The notes beneath the pieces were generated by a model that was given only the letters and a program-made list of their open reading frames with translations, was not told the origin of the DNA and searched no databases. Shown piece by piece: positions 1 through 6,730 of a DNA stretch of 11,999 bases. The position numbers and the translations under genes are program-made. This DNA comes from Synechococcaceae bacterium WB4_1_0192 (GTDB taxonomy: Bacteria > Cyanobacteriota > Cyanobacteriia > PCC-6307 > Cyanobiaceae). The stretch's first letter is position 1, and every line of letters begins with the position of its first letter. The DNA is taken from positions 1 to 11,999 of the forward strand of contig RFPK01000034.1 in NCBI GenBank assembly GCA_009926195.1, read 5' to 3'.

Positions 1-31
1 CCGTGTGCACCCGATACCAGGGCAATCCCAT
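1..31 (-). CDS. psbB: CP47 core antenna protein of photosystem II, 5' end only
   Basis: The minus strand starts an ATG at 31 and reads MGLPWYRVHT before the window edge. This is the characteristic N-terminus of PsbB (CP47), the chlorophyll-binding inner antenna protein of photosystem II in the thylakoid membrane. Only ten full codons of a gene of about 500 codons are present, so nothing beyond the start can be checked. No Shine-Dalgarno sequence is evident just upstream; the bases before the ATG are pyrimidine-rich. The gene diverges from the ferredoxin-like gene and psbM, a neighbourhood I recall from marine picocyanobacteria. The match is short but highly specific and sits exactly at a start codon. 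Confidence 0.88.
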   Translation of the reverse strand, partial: MGLPWYRVHT

Positions 32-339
32 GGGGGTTAGGTCCGGGGAAACAATCAGCCAGCCGCAGCGGCGAACCGCAGACGGATGGCAGCACGATCA
101 GGCTGGGCTTGCGGGTTCCGCCCGACGGGACGTCGGACATCACTGCAAGCGGACACTTGATCCGTGCTGGCGATGGTAAGGGTTTCAGCCGGTCCGCCGA
201 TTCAATCGCGACCCAGCTGAAACGTGCCGTGACGCAAGGGCACGGGTCTGCGACGGCGGCGTGGCCGGCAGGAGCCGGGGCGGCGGTTACAAAACGCAAC
301 CCTGAACAGCAGAATGGGGCCGTTCCGCGCCACTTCGCC
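32..339. promoter_or_regulatory. Divergent spacer between psbB and the ferredoxin-like gene
   Basis: These 308 bases separate two divergent genes and must hold both promoters. No clear sigma-70 promoter can be assigned. A weak plus-strand candidate is TTACAA at 287-292 with CAGAAT at 310-315 (17-base spacing, 3/6 and 4/6 matches). An octamer GTTACAAA at 286-293 equals a half-site of the cyanobacterial HLR1 element bound by RpaB, but no second half-site is visible. The plus-strand frame is open from 109, but that stretch does not look like protein of the ferredoxin family and is treated as non-coding. Confidence 0.4.
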
Positions 340-822
340 ATGCCCGTGATCCGTTTCGTGCGCGAGGGGCGCGACGTGGAGTGCTACCCGGGCGAGAACC
401 TGCGCGAGGTGGCGCTGCGTGAGGGTGTCGAGCTCTATGGCCTCAAGGGCAAGCTGGGCAACTGCGGCGGCTGCGGCCAGTGCATCACCTGTTTCGTTGA
501 CGTGGTCGGGGAGAGCAGCCCGGGCAGCCTGAGCGGGCGCACCGCCGTGGAGGAGCAGAAGCTGCGGCGACGGCCAGACGGCTGGCGACTGGCCTGCCAG
601 GCGCTCGTGCAGCACTCGGTGCTGGTGCTCACCCGCCCGCAGGTCGGTCTGGGCGACGCCGAGCAGAAGATCGCGGCGGCCAGGGCCGAGGCGCTGCCAG
701 CGGGCCCAACCGCCTGGCCCGTCAGCGAACAGCCGGCTGAACAGGAGTTGGAGACCGATCCGGACAGCCCGGCCGCTGGCGACACTGGCCGCCAAAGCGC
801 AACGAGCGGTGAAGAGGCCTGA
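340..822 (+). CDS. Small [2Fe-2S] ferredoxin-like protein
   Basis: A 160-residue soluble protein beginning MPVIRFVREGRDVEC. Residues 1 to about 100 resemble the beta-grasp [2Fe-2S] ferredoxin fold. The cluster cysteines appear to be C42, C48, C51 and C86, giving C-x5-C-x2-C-x34-C; this spacing is closer to adrenodoxin/Isc-type ferredoxins than to the C-x4-C-x2-C of photosynthetic ferredoxin. C45 is an extra cysteine inside the loop. Residues 105-160 form an Ala/Glu/Pro-rich acidic tail that is probably disordered. The start at 340 is chosen because conserved family sequence begins there; the frame is open from 109 but that extension looks non-coding. No strong ribosome binding site is visible. 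It lies between psbB and psbM, which suggests a photosystem-related electron-transfer or assembly role, but its partner is unknown. Confidence 0.85.
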   Translation: MPVIRFVREGRDVECYPGENLREVALREGVELYGLKGKLGNCGGCGQCITCFVDVVGESSPGSLSGRTAVEEQKLRRRPDGWRLACQALVQHSVLVLTRPQVGLGDAEQKIAAARAEALPAGPTAWPVSEQPAEQELETDPDSPAAGDTGRQSATSGEEA

Positions 823-871
823 AGAAAGTCCGCTCAGCGGTGATACGGTCTCGGGGCTGAAGACTTTTGCG

Positions 872-976
872 ATGGAAACCAACGATCTCGGCTTCGTCGC
901 CAGCCTGATGTTCGTGCTGGTTCCGACGGTGTTTCTGCTGGTGCTCTACATCCAGACCAGCAGCCGTCAGGGTTGA
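872..976 (+). CDS. psbM: Photosystem II reaction centre protein M
   Basis: A 34-residue protein beginning METNDLGFVASL and ending in TSSRQG. It is a single transmembrane helix (about residues 7-27) with a short polar C-terminus. This matches PsbM in length and sequence. In the family, PsbM is a small subunit at the monomer-monomer interface of the photosystem II dimer, close to D1 and CP47. It starts 49 bases after the ferredoxin-like gene on the same strand and is followed by a strong terminator, so the two are probably cotranscribed. The bases before the ATG hold no clear Shine-Dalgarno sequence. The gene is short but the identification is firm. Confidence 0.95.
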   Translation: METNDLGFVASLMFVLVPTVFLLVLYIQTSSRQG

Positions 977-1008
977 GGGTCCGAGTCCACTGAGAGCAGC
1001 CTCATCAC

Positions 1009-1042
1009 CCCGGTCCACCGAACCAGGTGGACCGGGTTTTTT
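1009..1042 (+). terminator. Intrinsic terminator after psbM
   Basis: A perfect 11-bp stem (1009-1019 with 1026-1036) around a six-base loop GAACCA is followed directly by six T on the plus strand. It lies 32 bases after the psbM stop and closes the ferredoxin-psbM unit. Confidence 0.93.
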
Positions 1043-1139
1043 GCTGTTCAGCGTCGCTCTGGCTTGAGCCTGGTCGGGTTGCGGTCCCCAGGGGCTGGTG
1101 GTGATCGGGTTGTGCTCCAGCACCTGGGCCTTGCCGCGG

Positions 1140-1170
1140 CACCCCGGCGGCGGCAGAGGCAGCCGGGGTG
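1140..1170 (-). terminator. Possible GC hairpin terminator after the universal stress gene
   Basis: A 9-bp perfect stem (1140-1148 with 1162-1170) with a 13-base loop lies 20 bases beyond the stop of the minus-strand universal stress gene. There is no U-tract on the minus strand, so it could equally be an RNA-stabilising hairpin or chance in GC-rich DNA. Confidence 0.3.
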
Positions 1171-1189
1171 GCCATGTGGTGCTCGGTGA

Positions 1190-2038
1190 TCAGCTGCGCG
1201 CTTCCGGTTCGCGGACCAGCAGCACCGGCGCCGGGGCGTGCACGCGGATGTAGTCGCTCACCGAGGAGCCCAGCAGCCTGTCGATATCCACCAGTCCACG
1301 GGCCACGAGAGGGCGCCGGTCCTGGGAGGCGATCACCAGCAGGTCTGCCTTGTGTTCAGCCGCTGCAGCGCACACCCCCCGGCCGATATCGCCCGTGCTG
1401 TGGATGGTCTTCAGCTCGACGCCGTAGCCGCGCGCCCGCTGCACCGCTCTCTCAAGCACCTCATCGGCGGGCGACTTGCCACCGCGTGAGGGGGTGATGT
1501 CCTGCCGGCTGATGTGAATGCCGGTCAGGCTGCCGCCGGGGATGTCCCGCACCAGCTCACAGGCGATCCGCAGGGCGTCATCGCCCACCCCGGTGCCATC
1601 GACGGCCACCATCACGCGGTTGACGTGGCGGACGTAGAGGTCGTCGCGGACCAGCAACATCGGCCGCGTCGAGAGCTGGAAGACGTACTGGCTGGCGCTG
1701 TTGCTCAGGATCGACTGCAGCCGCCCCAGACCGCGGGATCCCATCACGATCAGGTCGGCATTGAGCTCATCGGCCACCTTCAGCACGGTCTGCTTGGTGT
1801 CGCCCTGGCGAATGATCGTGTTGACGTCGCTGGGGCTGAGGCCGAGGCGCTGCACGGCCTCCGCCACCAGACCCGCGGCCTTCTGGGAATGCTCGGCGTA
1901 GTTCTCGCCCGCCTGCTCCGGCACCACGTGCAGGAGGTTGAGTCGGGCCGCCCGCACGCTGGGGATGTCGCGCAGCATGCGCACCATCTCCTCCACGTGG
2001 CCCTTGCCGGAATCGGCGATCAGAAGGTTGCGGAACAC
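1190..2038 (-). CDS. Tandem-domain universal stress protein (UspA family)
   Basis: The product has 282 residues if it starts at the GTG at 2038 (VFRNLLIADSGKG), where Usp-like sequence begins; the frame is open upstream to 2167 but that part would overlap the divergent gene and looks non-coding. Two Usp domains of the Rossmann-like alpha/beta type are present, about residues 1-132 and 140-276. Domain 1 ends with an ATP-loop-like segment (MGSRGLGRLQSILSNSAS, from residue 99) in which the usual final G-S/T is N-S. Domain 2 has a more degenerate loop but keeps GSS at 257-259. Both domains end in the typical buried strand (PMLLVRD, PVLLVRE). The protein is cytosolic and probably binds nucleotide. 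Its specific role is unknown. It is monocistronic and divergent from the thioesterase cluster. Confidence 0.85.
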   Translation of the reverse strand: MFRNLLIADSGKGHVEEMVRMLRDIPSVRAARLNLLHVVPEQAGENYAEHSQKAAGLVAEAVQRLGLSPSDVNTIIRQGDTKQTVLKVADELNADLIVMGSRGLGRLQSILSNSASQYVFQLSTRPMLLVRDDLYVRHVNRVMVAVDGTGVGDDALRIACELVRDIPGGSLTGIHISRQDITPSRGGKSPADEVLERAVQRARGYGVELKTIHSTGDIGRGVCAAAAEHKADLLVIASQDRRPLVARGLVDIDRLLGSSVSDYIRVHAPAPVLLVREPEARS

Positions 2039-2105
2039 AGCTGTAGCAACGCGCTGAGGCAGCCTATGGCCGATCCAAGGGGCCAGATCGGCTGGGGGAC
2101 ACACC
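2039..2105. promoter_or_regulatory. Short divergent intergenic region (universal stress gene / thioesterase)
   Basis: Only 67 bases separate the proposed GTG starts of two divergent genes, so both promoters must be short or overlap the coding starts. No confident -10 or -35 is seen. A G-rich run at 2094-2098 (GGGGG) lies shortly before the thioesterase GTG and may serve as a weak ribosome binding site. Confidence 0.35.
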
Positions 2106-2618
2106 GTGACGGAGCATGACGAACAACGAGCCTGGCGGCTGCAGCGACGGGTGTTCCCCCAGCACACCGACCACGCCGGGGTGATGTGGCACGGCGCCTA
2201 TCTGGGCTGGCTCGAGGAAGCCCGGGTCGAAGCGCTGCAGGCCGCGGGCCTGGCCTACGCCGACCTCTCGGCGGAAGGCCTGGAGCTGCCGGTGGTGAGC
2301 CTGGCGATCGACTACCGGCAGGCCCTGCTGCACGGCGATCAGGTGGAGCTGCGCAGCTGGGTGCTGCCGAGGCAGGGCCTGAAACTGCCCTGGATCAGCC
2401 AGTTCGTGCGGCAGAACGGCGAGCTGGCGGCAGAAGCACGGGTGGAGCTCGTGCTGGTGGAGCTGAGTGAAGGTGGAGCCCAACGGCGCCTGCTGCGGCG
2501 GCTGCCATCGCCGCTGGCCATGGCGGTGGATCGCCTGGTGGCGGGCCCTGCCCCGCAGACCGCCGCGGAGCCCCCGAACGAGAGCGAGAGTACGTTTGTA
2601 TTAGCAGCGGATGGGTAA
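2106..2618 (+). CDS. Hotdog-fold acyl-CoA thioesterase (4HBT family)
   Basis: 170 residues from a GTG start. The N-terminal segment has the 4-hydroxybenzoyl-CoA thioesterase signature: HTDHAGVMWHGAYLGWLEEA at residues 20-39, in which Asp22 is at the catalytic aspartate position and the long helix follows. The rest of a single hotdog domain runs to about residue 140. The last 30 residues are a Pro/Glu-rich tail. Such enzymes hydrolyse acyl-CoA thioesters. In cyanobacteria a 4HBT protein (Slr0204 in Synechocystis) hydrolyses 1,4-dihydroxy-2-naphthoyl-CoA for phylloquinone, the A1 cofactor of photosystem I. That role is possible here, but the sequence alone does not prove the substrate. The stop overlaps the next ATG (TAATG), pointing to coupled translation with dprA. 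Confidence 0.82.
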   Translation: MTEHDEQRAWRLQRRVFPQHTDHAGVMWHGAYLGWLEEARVEALQAAGLAYADLSAEGLELPVVSLAIDYRQALLHGDQVELRSWVLPRQGLKLPWISQFVRQNGELAAEARVELVLVELSEGGAQRRLLRRLPSPLAMAVDRLVAGPAPQTAAEPPNESESTFVLAADG

Positions 2619-3841
2619 TGGGCGGGCTGGTGGTGGCGGCCTTCGGGTCGCGGGCCGCAACAAGGCGCAGGCACTCCGCAGGGCTGCCGGAACGGGAGCG
2701 GCTCTGGCGCAGGATCTGGGGGGGCGCACCGGGTATCGGCTGGCTGCGGCTCCAGCAACTGGAGCACGCCTGTGGCGGCCTGGAGCAGGCCTGGCTCGCC
2801 GATGCCGATGCACTGCGCGAAAACCTGGCGAAGCCAACCCGTCTCGGCCCCAGCGGACTGGCCTCACTGCTCGCCTATCGGCAGGCGATCGGTCCGACGC
2901 CCCTGAGCGCTCCTCCCTCCGCGGCGCAGCGGCTGCGCTGGCGGGGCGAGCGGGTTCTGCTCTGCGGCGATGCCGCCCTGCCGGACACCCTGCACGCCCT
3001 GGAACGCCCTCCGCTTGAACTGCACTGGCGGGGTCGGGGCTGTCTCTGGGCCCAGCTGCGGCGCCGCGCGGCGGTGGCGGTGGTGGGTACACGCCGGCCA
3101 TCGCGCCATGGAGAGAGCCTGGCTCGTGCCCTCGGACGGGCCCTGGCGGAGGCGGGGTGGCCCGTGGTGAGTGGACTGGCCGAGGGAATCGATGCCGCCG
3201 CCCATCAGGGCTGCCTGGAGGCGGGCGGCCGGCCGATCGGCATCCTGGGAACGCCATTGGAGCGGGTCTATCCGCGCCATCACCAGGCACTCCAGGAGCA
3301 GGTGGGTCGGGAGGGCCTGCTGATCAGCGAACTGGCGGCCGGCACGCCCGTGCGTTCCGGTCACTTCGCCCAGCGCAACCGCTTGCAGGTGGCGTTCTCC
3401 TGTGCCGTGGTGCTGGTGGAGTGCCCCCATGGCAGCGGTGCCCTGCACAGCGCACGCCTGGCCTGGGATCAGGGGATCCCCCTCTGGGTGGTTCCAGCCG
3501 ACATCAACCGCATCAGCGCAGCAGGCAGCAACCGCTGGCTGGCCCAGGGTGCCAGCGCCCTGCTCGATCCGGCGGATCTGGTGGCAAGCCTGGGACCGGG
3601 GCCGCTCCAACGCCGAACGCCCAGCCCCCAGGAGGGACGGGCCGGGAGCGGGTCGGCCCCACTGGAGCAGCTGAAACTGCGGGAAGCGGCCCTGCTCGCC
3701 GCCCTGGGCCAGGGCTCCTCACTGGAGCAGCTGTGCCAGCGGCTACGACAGGGCCCAGCAGCACTGAGCGAACGACTGCTGACGCTGGAACTGGCAGGGC
3801 TGGTGCACTCTGAGCCCGGTCTGTGGTGGCGCCCCTGTTAG
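2618..3841 (+). CDS. dprA: DNA-processing protein A (RecA loader in natural transformation)
   Basis: 407 residues. The central Rossmann-like DprA/Smf domain (about 150-325) shows VAVVGTRRPSRHG at 153-165, SGLAEGIDAAAH at 185-196, the HFAQRNRL segment at 249-256 and GSNRWLAQGA at 303-312. The N-terminal part (25-95) looks like the helical SAM-like domain, and residues 350-405 like the C-terminal winged helix. In studied bacteria DprA binds incoming single-stranded DNA, protects it and loads RecA. The ATG at 2618 is favoured because it overlaps the thioesterase stop; the first 25 residues are weakly family-like, so a later start cannot be excluded. It is the second gene of the plus-strand cluster. 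Its presence is consistent with competence, but does not show it. Confidence 0.93.
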   Translation: MGGLVVAAFGSRAATRRRHSAGLPERERLWRRIWGGAPGIGWLRLQQLEHACGGLEQAWLADADALRENLAKPTRLGPSGLASLLAYRQAIGPTPLSAPPSAAQRLRWRGERVLLCGDAALPDTLHALERPPLELHWRGRGCLWAQLRRRAAVAVVGTRRPSRHGESLARALGRALAEAGWPVVSGLAEGIDAAAHQGCLEAGGRPIGILGTPLERVYPRHHQALQEQVGREGLLISELAAGTPVRSGHFAQRNRLQVAFSCAVVLVECPHGSGALHSARLAWDQGIPLWVVPADINRISAAGSNRWLAQGASALLDPADLVASLGPGPLQRRTPSPQEGRAGSGSAPLEQLKLREAALLAALGQGSSLEQLCQRLRQGPAALSERLLTLELAGLVHSEPGLWWRPC

Positions 3842-3860
3842 CGGAGAGGCTGCCTAGGGT

Positions 3861-4775
3861 ATGGGGATGGCTGCCGACCCAACTGCCGACAACCGGCCTC
3901 AGGTCTGCGGCCGTGAGTTACTGCAGTGGCGGCGCGAACAGCTCAAGGCCGGCGGTACACCTGCGGAGCTGAACTGGTTGCTGGAGTTCCAGGGCGGCCT
4001 CCCCTGGCGCGAGCTGCAGGCACTGCACCTGCAGCCAGAGCGCTCAGTGCCGCTGCGGGTTCCGCTCGAGGAGATGGCTGCGCTGTGGCAGCGCCATCGC
4101 CGCCAGCAGGAACCCTTGCAATATCTGGTGGGGTGCTGCCCCTGGCGCGACCTCGAGCTGCAGGTTGCCCCGGGGGTCCTGATCCCTCGCCAGGAAACCG
4201 AGCTGCTCGTGGACCTCGCCGAGGAGATTGCCAGGGCCCAGGGCCGCACGCCTCAGCTCTGGGCGGACCTGGGCACGGGTTCCGGCTGCCTGGCGCTGGC
4301 CTTGGCCCAGGCCTGGCCGGCCAGTCGTGGCATCGCGGTCGACCTCAGCCCCGAAGCCCTCAGCCAGGCCCAGGCCAACCTGCGCTCCCAGGGGCGCCTG
4401 CCCCAGGTGGAACTGCGCCAGGGGGACTGGTGGACACCGCTGCGCCAGCAGTGGGGAAGCCTGGAGCTGGTGGTCGCCAACCCGCCTTACATCCCTGATC
4501 CGATCTGGCAGGAGCTGGATCCGGTCGTGCGCGATCACGAACCGAGGCTGGCCCTGAGCAGCGGCAGCGATGGCCTGAATGCCATCAGGGTGATCGCCGC
4601 CGGCGCTGCGGAGGCCCTGGCAGCGGAGGGCTGGCTGTTGCTGGAACATCACCACGACCAGAGCGCAGCGGTGCAGCAGCTGCTGCTGACGGCAGGACTG
4701 GTGGAGGTGGAAGCCTATTCAGACCTGGAGGGCCACGCCCGCTTCGCGGTGGCCCGACGCCGGAGCGATCGATGA
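3861..4775 (+). CDS. prmC: Release factor glutamine methyltransferase
   Basis: 304 residues. PrmC (HemK) transfers a methyl group from S-adenosylmethionine to the glutamine of the GGQ motif of release factors RF1 and RF2. The N-terminal helical domain (about 15-90) is followed by the Rossmann methyltransferase domain. Visible motifs are LIPRQETELL at 107-116, the SAM loop ADLGTGSGCL at 135-144, and the catalytic NPPYIP at 207-212. Length is normal for the family. The start could be the ATG at 3861 or the one at 3867, two codons later. It is 19 bases after dprA and its stop overlaps the tsaC start by ATGA. Confidence 0.95.
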   Translation: MGMAADPTADNRPQVCGRELLQWRREQLKAGGTPAELNWLLEFQGGLPWRELQALHLQPERSVPLRVPLEEMAALWQRHRRQQEPLQYLVGCCPWRDLELQVAPGVLIPRQETELLVDLAEEIARAQGRTPQLWADLGTGSGCLALALAQAWPASRGIAVDLSPEALSQAQANLRSQGRLPQVELRQGDWWTPLRQQWGSLELVVANPPYIPDPIWQELDPVVRDHEPRLALSSGSDGLNAIRVIAAGAAEALAAEGWLLLEHHHDQSAAVQQLLLTAGLVEVEAYSDLEGHARFAVARRRSDR

Positions 4776-5344
4776 GCACACTCTGCACAGCGGCCGAGCT
4801 GGCCGATCGCCTGCTGCGCGGCGAAGCGGCTCTCTTTCCGACGGACACCCTGCCGGCCCTGGCAAGCCGACCGGAGCACGCCGCACAGATCTGGGAGATC
4901 AAGCAACGTCCCCAGGACAAGCCATTGATCCTGATGGGCTCCAGCGCCGAGGAGTTGTGGCACTGGCTGGGGGAGCCAGCAGATCCGGCCTGGCAGCGGC
5001 TGGCGCAGCGCCATTGGCCTGGGGCCCTGACCCTGGTGGTGCCGGCAGCACGCGAACGGGTGGCCCCCCTCCATCCCGGTGGCCAGAGCATCGGCCTGAG
5101 GGTGCCGGCCTGTGGGCAGGCCCGGGAGCTGCTGAGGCTCAGCGGTCCCCTGGCCACCACCAGCGCCAATCGATCCGGCGAGGCCCCCTGCCTCAGCGCC
5201 GAGGAAGCAGGCGAGCGCTTCCCGCAGGTGGCGCGGCTCGGGCCGGCTCCCTGGCCCGAGCCCCTGGGGCAGGCGAGCACCGTGCTGCGTTGGTGCGCCT
5301 CGGGCGACTGGCAGGTGCTGCGGCATGGTGCCGTTCTGCCTTGA
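4772..5344 (+). CDS. tsaC: L-threonylcarbamoyladenylate synthase (Sua5/YrdC/TsaC family)
   Basis: 190 residues, one YrdC domain and no C-terminal Sua5 domain, so it is of the short TsaC type. It makes threonylcarbamoyl-AMP from threonine, bicarbonate and ATP, the first step of t6A at position 37 of ANN-decoding tRNAs. Family features are FPTDTLPAL at 22-30, KQRPQDKPL at 44-52, HWPGALTLVV at 81-90, SIGLRVP at 106-112 and TTSANRSGE at 129-137. It starts inside the prmC stop (ATGA overlap), so two translation-related enzymes are translationally coupled. Its own stop overlaps a TTG start of the next small gene. Confidence 0.93.
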   Translation: MSTLCTAAELADRLLRGEAALFPTDTLPALASRPEHAAQIWEIKQRPQDKPLILMGSSAEELWHWLGEPADPAWQRLAQRHWPGALTLVVPAARERVAPLHPGGQSIGLRVPACGQARELLRLSGPLATTSANRSGEAPCLSAEEAGERFPQVARLGPAPWPEPLGQASTVLRWCASGDWQVLRHGAVLP

Positions 5345-5493
5345 TCAACCTGGTGCTGCTGCTGAGCGTGCTGCTGGCACTGCACCGCTGGCTGCTGGAG
5401 CCTCTGATGCACGGGAGCGCCGCCGTGTTTGAGCTGGGTGGGTTGCCCTGGCTGGTGCTCACCGTTCTGGCCTGGCTCCTGGCAGGCCGGTAA
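5341..5493 (+). CDS. Small two-helix membrane protein with TTG start
   Basis: A 50-residue protein starting at TTG 5341 in a TTGA overlap with the tsaC stop. It is very hydrophobic: helix 1 spans about residues 3-19 (NLVLLLSVLLALHRWLL) and helix 2 about 34-48 (GLPWLVLTVLAWLLA), separated by a short loop with EPLMHGSAAVFELG. The product is probably an inner or thylakoid membrane protein. I recall small membrane proteins of this kind after sua5/tsaC in picocyanobacteria but know no function. No other start codon lies near the beginning of helix 1, and the overlap mirrors the other junctions of the cluster, which supports the TTG. It appears to be the last gene of the operon. Confidence 0.7.
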   Translation: MINLVLLLSVLLALHRWLLEPLMHGSAAVFELGGLPWLVLTVLAWLLAGR

Positions 5494-5627
5494 CAGGGAG
5501 CGGATCAGCACGGCTGAACGGTGCACCGCTGAGCCGCACGGACATCCGCAGACAAAAAAGCCCCCGGCGCGGGCCGGAGGCAGTGTCGTCCCTCGAAGAG
5601 GGCAGCTGAGCTGAAGCGGCTAGCGGA
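5494..5627. other. Convergent intergenic region
   Basis: 134 bases between the plus-strand small membrane gene and the end of psaB on the minus strand. The only clear element is the psaB terminator at 5554-5581. No plus-strand terminator with a T-tract is visible, so the plus-strand operon may end at the same GC hairpin or run into psaB. Confidence 0.5.
5554..5581 (-). terminator. Intrinsic terminator of the psaA-psaB operon
   Basis: On the minus strand a 9-bp stem (5573-5581 with 5560-5568, one G-U pair) with a four-base loop is followed by six U. It lies about 50 bases past the psaB stop. On the plus strand the G-U pair becomes a C-A mismatch and there is no T-tract, so it is oriented for psaB. 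Confidence 0.88.
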
Positions 5628-5952
5628 TCAGCCGAACTTGCCCGAGGTGGAGGCGATCAGGAAGGCGGCGTAGGTCACGAAGTAGCCCACGGTGAAGTGA
5701 GCCAGACCAACCACACGGGCCTGAACGATCGAGAGAGCGACGGGCTTGTCACGCCAGCCCACCAGGTTGGCGAGCGGGGTGCGCTGGTGAGCCCAGACGA
5801 TGGTCTCGATCAGTTCCTGCCAGTAACCGCGCCAGGAGATCAGGAACATGAAGCCGGTAGCCCAGATCAGGTGACCGAACAGGAACATCCAGGACCAGAC
5901 GGCCAGGTTGTTGCTGCCGAACGGGTTGTAGCCGTTGATCAGCTGAGAGGAG

Positions 5953-5954
5953 TG
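5953..5954 (-). other. psaB deletion junction 2
   Basis: SAWDA (ending at 5954) is followed directly by the last two bases of an Asn codon and then SSQLINGY. The family has about 51 residues here (a membrane helix after the FX loop and the following lumenal stretch), so about 154 bases are missing by comparison. Confidence 0.8.
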
Positions 5955-5974
5955 GCGTCCCAGGCACTGATGTC

Positions 5975-6011
5975 GCAGGTGCCGCCACGGCCGGGGCCGT
6001 CGCAGGGGAAG
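5975..6011 (-). repeat. FX-loop DNA repeat, psaB copy
   Basis: 37 bases with one mismatch to 8044-8080 in psaA; 30 of them (5982-6011) are identical without a break. It encodes the shared FX ligand loop (FPCDGPGRGGTC), whose cysteines from both subunits hold the [4Fe-4S] cluster. Paralogous conservation explains it, but its length makes it a possible point of confusion for short-read assembly. Confidence 0.95.
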
Positions 6012-6726
6012 GAGTAGCCGAAGTCCTTCTTGTCGGGCATCAGCTTGGAGCCACGGGCATCCAGGGCACCCTTGACCAGGATCAGGGTGGTGGTGTGCAG
6101 GCCCAGGGCGATGGCGTGGTGAACCAGGAAGTCACCAGGGCCGATCTGCAGGAACAGATCGTTGCCACCGTCGTTGATGGCGTTCATCCAACCGCCCATG
6201 TAGGCGGCGCTGGCATTGCTGGCGGCGCTGCCGGCGTTGGAGAGCAGCACGTCGAAGCCGTACAGAGCCTTGCCGCTGGCGGCCTGGATGAACTGAGCGA
6301 AGACGGGCTCCACCAGGATCTGCTTCTCGGGGGTACCGAAAGCCACGACCACGTCGTTATGGACGTAGAGGCCGAGGGTGTGGAAACCGAGGAACAGGGA
6401 GACCCAGCTCAGGTGGCTGATGATCGCTTCCTTGTGCTCGAGCATCCGGGCCAGAACGTTGTTCTTATTGGCCTCGGGGTCGTAGTCACGGATGAAGAAG
6501 ATCGCACCGTGAGCGAAGGCACCGCACATCAGGAAGATGGCGATGTACTGGTGGTGGGTATAAAGAGCAGCCTGAGTCGTGTAGTCCTTGGCGATGAACG
6601 CATAGGACGGCATCGAATACATGTGCTGCGCCACCAGGCTCGTCACCACACCCAGGCAAGCCAGGGCCAGACCAAGCTGGAAGTGGAGAGAGTTGTTGAT
6701 GGTGTCGTAGAGACCTTTGTGGCCGG

Positions 6727-6730
6727 CGCG
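6727..6730 (-). other. psaB deletion junction 1
   Basis: LGGFHP is followed at once by AGHKGLYDT in another frame. In related PsaB proteins about 56-57 residues lie between, including the His-rich helix segment SLWLTDMAHHH and GHMYRTNFGIGHS, so roughly 170 bases are missing. The exact edge is uncertain by one to three bases. Confidence 0.8.

Noticed and set aside
109..339. N-terminal extension of the ferredoxin-like frame
   Set aside because: Compositionally unlike the rest, not family-like, and in the expected promoter spacer of psbB; conserved sequence starts at 340.
2039..2167. N-terminal extension of the universal stress frame
   Set aside because: It would overlap the divergent thioesterase start, and the Usp fold begins at the GTG at 2038.
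2601..3290. 229-codon minus-strand open frame inside dprA
   Set aside because: It is Pro/Arg/Ala-rich shadow sequence opposite well-conserved DprA motifs.
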